A DNA stretch of 64,000 bases from Oreocharis arfaki (Eukaryota > Chordata > Aves > Passeriformes > Paramythiidae). Of this stretch, positions 1-11,380 are shown piece by piece. The notes below the pieces were generated by a model that saw nothing but the letters and a program-made list of their open reading frames with translations, was not told where the DNA came from and made no database searches. Made by a program: the position numbers and the translations under genes. How positions within the stretch are numbered: position 1 is the stretch's first letter; every line of letters starts with the position of its first letter. The stretch lies in assembly GCA_013398015.1 (NCBI GenBank), contig VZRR01012423.1, positions 196,568-260,567 of the forward strand, given 5' to 3'.

Positions 1-1469
1 GCACCTGAAAATACCTGACTATGTTGATTATTCCTGCAGCCTTGAGACTGTCCTCTTTTGTTCATGGCATAAAAAGGATTAACACGTGGTCATAGAGCAA
101 TTGGTTGGAGAGACAAATGGTGGTGGGGAACATCCTATGTCTCTGATCAGGTAGTAGTAAATGTAGTTAAATCCTTACTAATTAACCTCTGACCGGACAT
201 GGAACAAATAATTTCAATCGTTTTTACGCAAAGGTCTTGTTTGTAAGGATAATGTTATTTCTTGGCTAAACAAAAATAAAATAAAAATTGAACAATCAAA
301 AAGCATTTTGGAGAGTGTCATTTGGTTGCAAAATAAAGCATTCTGAGAAACTTTTCAAAATGTGCTCAATCTGCCAAGCAATAAATAACCTTCACACCTG
401 ATTTGTTTTAAATTAATGAAGTCTACTGTAGCTACCAGTTTGGAGTAAAATGAAACTGTTTCCCTACACAGTCAGAGTATCATAGATTTTAACAAATAGA
501 GACACTCAAATCATTTTCACAGCGGTGAACTGAGTGATTTAATGATGCTGAAGAAAGGTAAGATTGATTGAAAAACTCTAGAGTATATGCCATCTCTTTC
601 TCAGATGGCAGTATGTAAATTGAAGATGGAAAGGTAGGCAAATGAAGAAATAAGAGAACATCAATCAGTCCTTTATCAAACCCCTATGCTGCTGCTAGGT
701 CTTTGTCTAACATGCCATTGTGTTCTCTGTTAGAAACAGAAGAGGCCTTCATTCTTGTCAATAAACAGCTACAAAGCCACCAAGCTGGTAAGGGGCCAGT
801 CAGCTGCAAACTCCGACAGGTCTGTTATTGCCATGTGGATGTTTATTTCAACACAATAAATAGATTATATCATTGCAAATGATGCCTTTTTTGTTGTATG
901 TGGCCTATATCCATATTTTCTAAGTTAAAAGTGATATTTTACTAAGGAAAAACTTATCCTTTACATTGAGAAGAATATGCTCTGCCATAAAAAAAAAAAA
1001 CCCAGAACTCAAAATACCACATAAAATTACAAGGTGACTGTAGATGCATAAACACAATTGTCTTACAAATACATATGTTGAAAATATTGTGAGTTATCTT
1101 AAATTATGGTGCTGTAAAACATTATCACAGTAATAAAAGGATAGTTGAAACAAGTTAGAGCAGAGTGAAATTAGTCCAGCAGTTAATATCAGGATAACAC
1201 CAGCTTAAAATACACTGCCCTATAAATTATTTCTTAATCACCATGTGGTAGCCATGAAGTACACAAGCTGTATATATCTATCTGCCTGAAGAATAGCCTC
1301 ACTGGAAGGAGATCCAAAATTCATCTGTCCTAGTCTTCTTTCTTTGATAACAAGCAGCAGGTTCTAAGAAAATACGTGAGAAGTGGGGAATGAGAGAAAC
1401 GCATCCAGCTTCCAACAGTCAAAAATGTCAGGACTTCTTGAGCCAGTGGTGACTTCTTGACTACTGTAA
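1..1469. other. AT-rich unique sequence, no gene recognised
   Basis: I see no coding region, RNA gene or full repeat here. Open frames are short and stop-rich on both strands. A short A-run lies near 988-1000. The stretch around 740-890 is less A/T-monotonous and contains a forkhead-like TGTTTATTT and a TTGCAAAT octamer-like word, so it is raised separately as a possible conserved non-coding element. The right edge is set by the family A LTR that begins at about 1470. Confidence 0.6.
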
Positions 1470-1973
1470 TGCGTTGGGTTGGGATGGATATAATTTTTTT
1501 CACAGCAGCCTATATGGTGCACCAGCAGACTGCTGACCTCAACAGTGTTGCTAACGCAGCAATCTTCTAGTTATTGTAGAAAAGGGCATGGACAGCATCA
1601 AGCCCTTCTGTGTTTCTCACTGCCTCACAAGTGAAAAGGCTGGGAGAGAACACAGCCATGACAGCTGACTCACAGTGGCCCAAGGGGCATTCCACACTAT
1701 AGAGCATCATGCTGAGCAGTAAAATTTGGGTAGCAGTTTTCCCAATGTTGCCATAAGTTGAGGACTGTTTGGACATCAGTTGTTGGTGGTGAGTTATTGC
1801 TTTTGCAAAACATGTTGGTGATTCCCCTCCTTCTCTCTTTACTCACTAACCTATCTTTATCTAAACCCAAGAGTTTTCTCTCTTTAATCCTTCCAATTCT
1901 CTCTCCCATCCCATCGGGGGAGAGTGAAGGAGGGACTGGTAGTGCTTAGCTGCTTACTGGGGTCAACACACCA
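1470..1973 (+). mobile_element. Degenerate LTR, family A (ERVK-like), plus orientation
   Basis: This is a decayed retroviral LTR of a type common in bird genomes, called family A here. The left end (from 1470) matches the family's U3 start, with GGTTGGGATGG followed by TAATTTTTTT. The right part has the family's R/U5 signature: CTATCTTTATCTAAACCCAAGAG-like sequence near 1850-1873, a pyrimidine-rich CTCTCTCCCATCCCATC block near 1900, and an end near GGGGTCAACACA (1960-1970). The middle is shortened relative to the two other copies (13779-14595 and 62381-62954). No internal retroviral sequence adjoins it, so it is probably a solo LTR. I could not see a convincing target duplication. An open frame of about 60 codons over 1758-1949 is a by-product of the U5 sequence, not a gene. 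Confidence 0.7.
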
Positions 1974-2712
1974 AAAGTGTTGTATATGCTAACTCCCAAT
2001 AGTCCATTCTTTATTAATTTGCTCCCAATATTAATGAGTCCATGTTTTTCTCAACTCATATAATTAAGTAGGTTTGTTCCATTTTTAATCTCTACCTCCC
2101 AAAGGATTATATTTCTTGTGTTGTGAAGGGCAGATTTAAAATAGTGGTATATGGAATCTAACAGCCATTTTAAGCATTTATGTCCAGTTCTGGTAGGCTT
2201 AAAATCATTTTACTTCAGAGCCATCTTAAAAAAAAAAAAAAAAAAAGGAAAGAACACAGGAAGAAAAAGAGAAAAGACCGTAGAAATATTGACAAATATA
2301 GGAAAAGGATGAACCGGTCTCCGTTCTGGGAAACTTAAAGATTTCATCATCCTTAGATGGGCTCCCTATGTTCTAGTGAATCTCGTGAATCTCTAATCTT
2401 TTATCCCCCAGTATTCAAATGAATGACTATATTTTGATCCATATAAGAAGTAGTGATTACCCAAACAAGAATGTCTTGTTTTCAGAAAAAAGGATGACTT
2501 TACCTGACTTTGAAAATTAGCACAGTACCAATATTCAGAAAATTATTGTGATGCTCCTTTCTAATTTTATTATTATAACTAATAAGACGTAATTTACCAG
2601 TCAGTTGAGTAGATGCTGGATTTTAGGAGAAGATGTATTGCTAAGCATGATTGGTGAACAGCAACAGACAACAAGGCTCATTGCGCAAGATGTATCCCTT
2701 CCTTCAATATGG
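1974..2712. other. Unique AT-rich spacer with an A-run
   Basis: This spacer separates a family A LTR from a family B LTR. It contains a homopolymer A-run of about 20 at 2227-2246 followed by purine-rich sequence, which could be the tail of an old retroposed copy, but I recognise no body for it. No gene is visible. Confidence 0.5.
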
Positions 2713-3770
2713 TATATTGGATTTGTATGGCAAGGATTTTGTAGCAGGATGAGGCTACAGGCAGTTAGAGGCTTCCCCTATGTCCAATAGGGCCAATGCC
2801 AGCCAGCTCCAAGACGGACCCACCACTGGCTGAGGCAGAGTCCAACAGCTACAGTGGCAGCACCTCTAGGATAAAATGTTTAATAATGGGCAAAAAAAGC
2901 ACTGCACACTCGCAGCCAGGAAAGAGGAGTGAGAACATGTGAGAGAAACAGCCCTGCTGACACCAAGGTCAGTGAGGAAGGAGGGGCAGGAGGTGCTCCA
3001 GGTGCTGTAGCAGAGATTCCCCTGCAGCCCCTGGTGCAGCCCATGGTGAGGCAGCTGTGCCCTGCAGCCCACGAAGGATCACGGGGGTGCAGAAATCCAC
3101 CTGCAGCCCCTGGAGGATCTCATGCCAGAGCAAGTGGAAGCTCAGAGGAGACTGTGACCCTGTGAGAAGCTCACACTGGAGCAGGCCCCTGTCAGGACCT
3201 GTGGCCCCAAGCAGACACAAGCCCATGCTGGAGTAACTGTGCTGGCAGGACTTGTGACTCTGCAGGGGATCCAAGCTGGAGCAGACTGTTCCTGAAGGAC
3301 TGGATCACGTGGAATGGATCCACACTGGAACAGTTTCTAAAGAACTGTGGGAAGAAGCCAAGTGGGAAGTGTTAGGAGGAACTCCACGCTGGATCAGTGT
3401 GTGAAAGAGTGTGTGCAGTCCTTTTCCTGAGGAGGAAGGAGCAGCAGAGACATGTGATAAACTGACCACAGCCCACATCCCCCTGCGGTGCTGTGGGGGA
3501 GGAGGAAGAGAAAAAAATCAGAACGGAACTTGTGTCTGGAAGGAAGGGAGAATTGAGGGGAAAGTGTTTTAAGATTTGGGTTTCTTTCTTATCACTCTAC
3601 TCTGATTTTATTATGAGGTGATTTCCCTAATTTTTCCATGTTGAGTCTGTTTTACCCATGACGGTAACTGGTGAGTGGTTTCTCAATGGCTTTATCTTAA
3701 GTCTTTTCTTAATATTTCTCTCCCTTGTACAGTTTAGGAGGGGATTGAAACTGAATTTGGTGGGTTCATT
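2713..3770 (+). mobile_element. LTR, family B (ERVL-like size class), plus orientation
   Basis: This is the longest of three copies in the window of a second bird-type LTR (others at 17648-18447 and 13923-14171). Shared landmarks in order are: a start reading GGATTTGTATGGCAAGG (2719 on); CTTCCCCTATGTCC; GCCAATGCCAGCCAGCTCCAAGA; a GAGTGAGAA..ATGTGAGAGAAA block near 2925; ACACCAAGGTCAGTGAGGAAGGAGG (2960 on); a central imperfect array; a TACTCTGATTTTATTA block near 3598; and GAGTCTGTTTTACCCATGA near 3644. The array at 3010-3420 repeats words such as CCCTGCAGCCC and CACGCTGGAGCAG. The last ~40 bases diverge from the other copies, so the right edge is approximate. Possible 5-base flanks are TATGG and TGTGG (4 of 5). 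Open frames here on either strand (for example 2929-3165 and 2969-3274) are chance frames in GC-rich LTR sequence. Confidence 0.8.
3010..3420 (+). repeat. Imperfect GC-rich module array inside family B LTR
   Basis: Loosely repeated units share the cores CTGCAGCCC and (C)A(C/A)GCTGGAGCAG, for example near 3020, 3060, 3100, 3170, 3225, 3270, 3320 and 3390. Units are diverged and spaced irregularly at roughly 40-65 bases. The copy at 17648 retains only a few units, so the array length varies between copies. A very similar unit occurs on the minus strand at 63411-63660 inside the family A internal region. Confidence 0.6.
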
Positions 3771-3919
3771 GTGGTTTAAAAAATAATCACAAAAAGGGGT
3801 TCTTCCAGGAAAATATGTGCACCAGTTTCCAGTGTGACGCTGTGGTGGGGTCGGTGGAAAGAGCACAGCGTCCTTCCCGAGAAGCGTGCCTTCGCCACTC
3901 CGTCGGTGCAGCACAAGCA
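3771..3919. other. CpG-rich flank of assembly gap, unidentified
   Basis: These ~150 bases run into the gap and are much richer in CpG than the surrounding DNA (for example GACGCTG, GGTCGG, CCCGAG, AAGCGTG, TTCGCC, CCGTCGG). I do not recognise the sequence. Together with the CpG-rich minus-strand LTR on the other side of the gap, it may be internal sequence of the same young element, but that is inference. Confidence 0.35.
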
Positions 3920-4006
3920 NNNNNNNNNNNNNNNNNNNNNNNNNNNNNNNNNNNNNNNNNNNNNNNNNNNNNNNNNNNNNNNNNNNNNNNNNNNNNNNNN
4001 NNNNNN
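3920..4006. other. Assembly gap (87 Ns)
   Basis: A run of N lies directly next to a CA microsatellite. The apparently long open frames crossing this position exist only because the N codons are unreadable, and they are not genes. The true gap length is unknown. Confidence 0.99.
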
Positions 4007-4139
4007 ACACACACACACAAAGACAAACACACATAGACACACAGAGACACACACACACGCACAGACACAAACACACAGACACACAGACACACCCACACAC
4101 ACTGCACATACACACAGCCATACACAGACACACACACAG
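4007..4139. repeat. CA/GT microsatellite, interrupted
   Basis: About 130 bases of ACAC runs interrupted by AGAC, TAGAC and ACGC units abut the assembly gap, which probably reflects difficulty sequencing through the repeat. Frames through it encode only low-complexity Thr/His or Cys/Val strings. Confidence 0.95.
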
Positions 4140-4479
4140 AAGCAGGACCGCTCTCTAGTGTCACCGGAGACAAAGAGGCAGGAGGGATCTTCCGTTTGGT
4201 ATTCCATGGGAGAGTTTATTGCAGCACCACACGTAAGGAGCCAGGGGGAAAAAACCTCAAACATTGCAGTGTCTAGGTTTATATAAGGGGGGGCGGGGGG
4301 TAGGTGGCCTCTGGGACCAATGCACTGAGGGCACAGGGGCGGTGCATAGGCGGGGTTAGGGTGAGTGGCGAGGGGGCAAGGGCCAATGGGGGAATGGGGA
4401 AATAGGAGAACTTACTAAGTAAAGTAAAAAAGGGGCGGGGAGGCCAACGAGTCAACCAAGGAATCAGAACTGCGGTACA
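4140..4479 (-). mobile_element. CpG-rich retroviral LTR (third type), minus orientation
   Basis: Read on the minus strand this has a complete LTR promoter and polyadenylation layout. There is a TATATAA box at 4285-4279, and an AATAAA signal at 4220-4215 about 60 bases downstream, followed by a U5-like stretch ending near the CA repeat. CCAAT/ATTGG words lie upstream (4317-4321). The U3 side would begin near TGTACCGCAG (4479 on the minus strand). The sequence is CpG- and G-rich, including GGGGGGGCGGGGGG at about 4288-4301, which suggests a young insertion. It is oriented opposite to the pol remnant that follows, so the two are probably from different elements. Boundaries are approximate and no target duplication was found. 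Confidence 0.65.
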
Positions 4480-4679
4480 TCAGCGTCCTAGAGGCTGTCC
4501 AGATATTGGACTCTCTTAGTCCATTGTTTATTAGTTTCACCGACTTCCACACCAGTGGGAAGTTCCTCAGACCAAGCAGAAGGGCTGGTCTGACTTATGA
4601 TTTTAATAAAGAGACTTCTGAATCTTATTTCTAAGAAGTGAATTATGAATACTATGACCAGGACTAGAGGGGCCTTGCC

Positions 4680-6690
4680 TCAACCCAGGTGGAGGAAGAG
4701 AACAACTGGATTTACTGGACTGTGTGGATTGAATTCCATGGCCTGATGCATTAAACCCCGTTTGCTTTCACTTGAATGAGCATCCTGTACACATAATTTA
4801 CTGCCCCAAGCTGGAAACACAGCCCTACCATCTGCCATGGGCCAATCCAGTCTGCACTGGAGCAGGGTGAAGCTGTGGAACACCTGCAATACATTGGTGA
4901 CATCATCATGGGCAACAGAGCAGAAGACTTTTTTTTAAAAGGGAAGAAAGAAAATAGTCCAAATACTTCTGAAAGCTGCTTTTGCCATTAAACAAAATAA
5001 CATAAGTGGATCACACAGGAGATCCAGTTTTTAGGAATAAAATCTGGATGTGGGCAGATCCCAATGGATGTGATCAACAAAAAAACAGCAATGTCTCTAC
5101 CAGCTAGCAAAAGGGAAACTCAAGCTTTCTTAAGCACTGTGGGTTTTTGGAGAACGCATATTCCAAATTATAGCCTGAATGTAAGCCCTCTCTATCAAGT
5201 GGCCCATAAGAAGATAAATTTCCTATAGGGCGCGGAGAAACATCTAGCCTTTGAACAAAATATTAGGGAGACATTTCATGCAGTAGCTCTTGGGCCAATC
5301 CAGGCAGGAAAAGATATAAAATAACGTGGGCTATGCTACATACTGGAAGAATGACCCTATCTGGAGCCTCCAGAAGAAAGCACCAAGTTACTCTCTGATG
5401 GATCTTGTTGTCTTGTAGGAAAACGTCAGAGATAGAAAGCAGCTGCATAAAGCCTTATTCAATAAGCTGCAGAAAGGAGGAGATGAATCAGGCCAATTTG
5501 CAGAAATGACGGTCATCCTGCTAGCTTTAGACATTGCTGACCAAAAGAAATGGCCAGTGCTCTATCTCTGTATTGGCTGGTGGTGGAATGCCCTGTGGAG
5601 ATGTTTACAGCAAGGGAAACAGAGCAACTGGCTGTGCAGAGGCAAACCTACCTGGGCTGCTGCATTGTTGCAAGATACCGCTGTTCGTAAAAGTGCTTCC
5701 CACAAATGCCACTGAAAAACATAACAGCCAGGAGGTGAATCAGGCTGATAAGACTGAAATGGCTCAGGTGGATCTGGGCTGGTGAATTATTTGTAGGACA
5801 GTGGGCCCATGACACCTGTGGCCGCTGAGGAAGAGAGGCACTACAGAGTTGGGCTCGTGATCATAGAGTGGACTTTAGCATGGACACTGTTGCACTCATT
5901 ATCCATGAACATGGAGTGCTGCAATCAAGTGAGCCAGGTGGTTAAATTGTCTCTGGTACGGGGGACAATGGTTGAAATCTTAGTATGTGATGGCATGCTA
6001 GGCTGACTTTACCAAACTCCTGCAAACTTGCCAAGGGAAGCATGATGTGTTTACAGGGGTGGAAGCAACCACCATATGGCTGGAAGCATATCCCATGTCC
6101 CATGTCACTGCCCAGAACGCTATCCTGGGGCCCTGAAAAACAAGCCTTATGGCAACATGGCACCACAGAAACAATTGAGCCAGACAACTGGACTAATTTC
6201 TGAAACAACCTCATAGGCACCTGGTCCAAAGAACATGGCATTGAGTGGCTACATCACAGCCCCTAGCATGCATCAGTCTCCAGGAAAATCGAATTACAAA
6301 ATGGACTTCTGAAGACTACACTGAGAGCAATGGGTGCTTGGACATCCAAGCATTGGGAAAAGCATTTAGCAAAAGCCACCTGGTTAGTCAACACTAGAGG
6401 ATATGCCTATCAAGCAGCCCATGGCCTATCAGAACTTTTAGGTACTGAGGAAAGGGATAAAGTCCCTGTGACGCACATAAAAAATATGCTGGAGTAGACA
6501 GCTTGGGTTATACCTGCCTGTGATACAATCAATCTGCCAGGCTTCCCAACATTTATACTTCAGCCATCATTCTCCATACCAGAGGTGATAAACAGCACAA
6601 GAGGGAACATATGTATATAAATTCAATCTGGAACATCTGTCATTGTCTTGAACCTTTTGGAATAACAACACCCCACACTGTATGCCGAAA
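4680..6690 (+). pseudogene. pol: Broken retroviral pol remnant (RT, RNase H, integrase)
   Basis: This is an endogenous-retrovirus pol fragment, not functional. In order I see reverse transcriptase palm sequence (about 4800-4930), RT thumb/connection (about 5000-5330), an RNase H-like part (about 5480-5720) and integrase (about 5720-6490), then about 200 bases of probable pol 3' sequence. The RT active-site motif at 4890-4901 reads Y-I-G-D, whereas the family norm is Y-x-D-D, so the first catalytic Asp is replaced by Gly. The reading frame is interrupted by a frameshift near 4940-4950, an in-frame TAG at 5226-5228 and further stops in RNase H and integrase. In RNase H the place where the family has a catalytic Asp after the Y-L segment reads I-G-W (about 5569-5580). 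In integrase an Asp-Asn pair and a later Glu of the D-D-E set are still visible (about 6185 and 6290). No gag or env was found, and no matching LTR pair in the same orientation. Few CpGs remain, so the remnant is old. Confidence 0.8.
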
Positions 6691-6695
6691 AAGAC

Positions 6696-6735
6696 TGTCG
6701 TGGTTTGGTTCCTACTGGCAAGTAAGCAGCACATT
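6696..6735 (-). mobile_element. Terminal stub resembling family A LTR U5 end
   Basis: TGTCGTGGTTTGG at 6696 followed by ACTGGCAAGTAAGCAGCAC matches the outer (U5) end of family A LTRs read in antisense, as also seen at 62381. Similarity stops after about 40 bases. It sits immediately after the pol remnant, but on the wrong strand to be that element's own downstream LTR if it is family A. It is either a truncated separate LTR or an unrelated LTR with similar ends. Confidence 0.4.
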
Positions 6736-9700
6736 GTCAATAACTCCTACCTTCTAAGATACCTGTATGTATTTTTTTAAGATGCATGGTCTAGATTCAA
6801 TCATGTACATCAGTGGTACGTCAACATAAGTAACCTAAGGTAGCCATGCCAGTTGTGGCTGTGCATTTTTATGATTTCAATTCAACAGAGGCCCAAAAAC
6901 CGCTCTGGGCGTTCTCTTCTTCAGGCTCATGACAAAAAAAGAAATTATTTAAACTTGACAACTAGCACAGTAATTGTCACGCATATGTTTTGCAAACATA
7001 GAAACTTTATCAATATCAGACTCATTACATTATTTATGTTAAATTTGTCTCTTGTTTAAAAACATTTCATCAGCCTGTCATTCTGTGTTGAAAATACAAG
7101 TCATTGCTAATTTAGCTGCAAGGTTTTATTCTTTTTTTTTTTTAAAGAAAAAAATGTTTTAAAAATAGCTTAGTTGTATCCTACATACTCCTCAGAATCC
7201 ATCTGTCTCTGTAACATTAATGAAAAATCTTGGCTCAGGACTTAAGGAGTAAGCAAGGGGAGAGATTAGATGAGCATACAGAAGGAAAACAAGAGCTACT
7301 TCTCCCTGTAGGTAAACAGAAAAAGAGTATGGCTGAGCAAGAAGTGTGAAACTGGAATGAGATAAGGTGCATGTTGGAACTGCAGTAGAGAAACAGAGGG
7401 GAAATTCTGCCATCAGGAAAAAATAGGACAGAGAAAGGCTTGGAAGAAAACTGGTTGAAAAGCCTGCACTCAGTTAAAAACTTTCTTCTTCAGTGCTCAG
7501 AACGGAATCAAATCAATTCAGGCCTCACTAGCCCTTGGCTGCCTGCCTATACCTGTGACATCTGCTACTTTGTGTGCCCACAGACAGGCTGACAGCACAG
7601 CACTGTTATCAGTTGCTCTGGTAGCTCCAAAAATAAGGATTTGTGTAGTTGGTATAAAGGCTGGCTTTGTCATAATATTTAACAGATTGGATATGGACTT
7701 TTGAAATAAATCTCCCCATAATCCCCACTCTTTGAAGCATGATTATCTTTGAGTAACTGGACTGCTTTTGTGTGGAAGTAAACCAAGGGATACATCCTGC
7801 GTCTGTTCCTTCTGCTAATGGCAGCCAATCCATGGGACCAAAAAAGAAGCGAATCTCCACAAAATGGCTGCAGTGAACATCAGTTCTTCAGGGTCTGCTC
7901 TGCAAAGTGGACCCACACTCATTTCCTAATAAGACATAGCTTTGGATTCCACTCCTGCTAATCACCAGTATGATATCCTATCGATATCTGCTTTCTTTTA
8001 AAAAGACAGACATGGATAAAAAGTAAGCCAGCATCTGAGGAACAAATGAAAAATGTCTAGTGAAGCTATAATTAATATTACACAGGGAAACTTAATTAGC
8101 ACATTCACAGTGCATAAACAAATAAACATACGTGATTAGATGTTAAGATCGCCTTTAAGGATTCAGCTTCTCTTTTCCCTTTTTCCTAAGATCCCTTCTT
8201 CCTTCATGGATACTGCTCTCTTTTCCATTTGGTGCCTTACTTAATGCGAAACATGACCTCACCTGACCTTCCCTGCACACTAGTCTGACCTACAGTGAAA
8301 CTAATTTGTAGTTTACCTCATCTAGTGTTTATCAATGTAATACAGGGCTGCCTTATGGACAATAGTGGCTCTGCACATCAATACTCTGGGGTACTGGATG
8401 ATATTATTAGCACACAAATCAGCAGCATATGGACAATTTGGACAAACAATGAAAAATTTGTGTTAGCAGTGTAGTTAATATTACATAACATACATTTCCT
8501 GATTTGCAACCATCTTTCTGAGCGCTTATAATTTTGGAAAGACAGATCTAGTAGACAACAGTGATGGTTACATTTTAAAAAGTTTCTTTACTTTAAACAT
8601 GATACTGCATTTGTGTAAGGACCAAGAAATAAACTGTGGTCTCTCTGGCAGATTAAAACTTCAAGACCTGCCTCCAACAACTTAATTTGTTACTGTTATC
8701 TAGTCAGAGTATCTTTATACAGCCAACTTTAATCCAGACAGTGCTTCACTACTTTGTTTTTGAGTGTTTGAATTTGTCAAACTAGTATTTGTAAATGCCT
8801 TATATAGAATAAAAACCAAAATAAGCTGGTTCCTTTGAATAGAAGTCAGTTGCAGCTGCACCTGTGAAGGTCCTGACTTCAGATATGTTGAATGTAAAAA
8901 CTCAGTCTTGCTCTGTGGTGCAGAACAGTGTTATACTACTTCTTCCTGGTTTAAGGAAAGCTTTTATTTTCTTTTCAAAATCCTTAGGTTAGACAGCAAA
9001 GCCTTTCTTTTATTGCCAAGGAGGAAAAGTTTAAAATTATATTCACTAGAGTCTTACCTGCAGCTTTTGAGGCAAAAATGTTGCTTCTTATGTGTGGGAA
9101 ATCCAAGTAGAAACTAAGGATCCAAATTTAATAATTTTAAGGTATATTAAACAATACCAGTATTAACACCAACAACTGTTTGAATGCAGTTCAAAAGGCA
9201 CATAAAATCACTACTTAGAACTAATATGATCTTCCTATAATCCTTTTCTTGGATCAGACATATGGACTTTGTCTCTTTGCTTTTAAAGTAGGGTGAATGA
9301 ATTGAATCTAGGAGAACATCTTAAAATATTTTGTATCAATTGTGAATTTCATGAATATCTAATCATTAGAACATGGACTTTGAAAATTTATTTCTTCCTA
9401 AGTAAAATCAGGAGTTTCCATTTGCTTAAAAAAAAATCCTCTCTGTTAGTAGGAAAAAAACCTTCTCTTTACAAAGAATAGAACTCATAAAGGATTCAGG
9501 GAGGGGGTAATTTCTGGTTTTGCTATGAGGCAGTTATAATAATCACAGCCATCAAAATGAATGCCCTTTTAAAATTCCTTTTCTTCCTGAAGTGTCTACC
9601 TATGATATTCCAAACAATTGTGTCTGCCTCTTGGCACTCATTTACAATATCCTTGGCAAATGAAAACTGAATTAACAATAATACTTTTTAAATCCCTGAG

Positions 9701-11380
9701 GCAAAATTGAAACTTTATATACTTATAGAAGAAAATAGTTATTCTCCAAATGGCTGGCAACACCATCTCCAGGCTATATAGTAACAGATGCCAATGAAAA
9801 TGATTGCACATTTCTTTATTCTCACTAGATAACCTTCAGGTATAATGATTTCAGGATCTCTGATTTTCTGACTTACTTTCCGTGCATATTACATGCAACA
9901 GCCTCAACACCAAAGGTTGCATGTCAGACACATACAGAGTAGATGAAAAATATGCCTAAAATTCAATTAATTGCACTGGGTTACTGTATTCCATGGTGTA
10001 AATGCCACATCCCCCTGAGGAACTTAAGTGACTGCAAAGGCTGAGTCCTCTGTGAAATCCCTTCACAGAGATTGTAACTGAAGCCCAGAAAAGCTCACTG
10101 AAGTTTGTGCTGCAACTCTCCTACCTTCACTGGCATATTTTTGGGCAACTTTTGACCATTTGACTAACTTTACCCTTTGCTAGGCCCAGGAAGTTCCCCA
10201 ATGCCTTGGTGGCCTTTGATCTCTTCTCTTTGACTTGGCGAAGCAACTCTGCCTTAAGGGTGGACTAGAGAAATCTTCCACTCACAGCTGTAAGTCTGAC
10301 AACTGTGTGTGAGTTCCTGCTAGGATCCTGCTTATCTAGGTGACTCTTACTTCTCTTGCTTAGCAAATTTGTTGACTTAAATCCATGGGAAGCAAGTGCT
10401 CACCCACATGTGTGATACATATAATATAGATTAATAAATAATACATATATTTTATTGTTTATCACAGTGTTTAATTTATCTAGAATGCATCATGGATAAT
10501 GGTGTTTCTTTTATGCCTCTAATATTTGAATAGACAGAAGTATCTTTGACAATACTTCTTGCAGTCCAAATGCTTACTGTCAGAATAGAACATAGTAAAG
10601 TATCAGGAATATTTTTCAAAGTTACGCTAATTTTTTCTTACTTCTAATAAAGATTCTACTCATATTAGTCTACTGCAAGCATACTGATAGATAGACATCA
10701 TTATTATGTTCATATCACCTAGTACCTCAAGAATCTTCCTCTCTTCCCTGCCTCTCAAGCAGAAAGACTTAACGATTTCTACCACCAGTGTTACCACTTT
10801 TCTGTTACACTAATCTGTCAGATTATCTACATCTATTTGTATGATAATCTGATCCTTTCCTATATTTACAATATTTCTATAACCTGGAAGTACAGTAAAT
10901 GTACATTCAATTATTTCAAATGAAAACATTATACCATCAAACAAAACTGATCCTGACAACATTTCTGGAACCTCTCATTTAATTTCTTTTGATCCTAATG
11001 ATTCTTGTTCATGACTTTCTGTATCTTTTTTTTATCAGTTTTTCAATTCTAGGACTAATCCCCTCCTATGCCATTTTAAATTGTAATTTGCCTTTGCCTG
11101 AAATTGAATAGTGTAGTTTCATTGTATTACATTTGCCTATGAATATTGACCAAAAAAGGATATTTGTTTAGAATTACATCTTCTAGGCAATGCACCAGAC
11201 TATATTAATAACAGCTAATAAGATGTTATATAACCAGTGATATCTTGGTTCACAAAAAATATTAATTAGGTGAAAGAAATTATCTGTTTCATAGTCCTCT
11301 CTGATTGTGTCAATTGTTTCAGCAGAATTACTTGCCTATGATAGACATGTATTCTCAAATACTTAGCAATTTAGAAGAAC
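6736..11380. other. Unique AT-rich sequence, no gene recognised
   Basis: About 4.6 kb without a recognisable gene or complete repeat. Open frames are under 85 codons and none shows a known motif. There is a T-run near 7132-7143. No splice-flanked conserved frame could be identified by eye. Confidence 0.55.

Noticed and set aside
3627..4286. Long open frames (up to 168 codons) across the gap
   Set aside because: They are open only because N codons and a CA repeat contain no stops; the visible residues are low-complexity.
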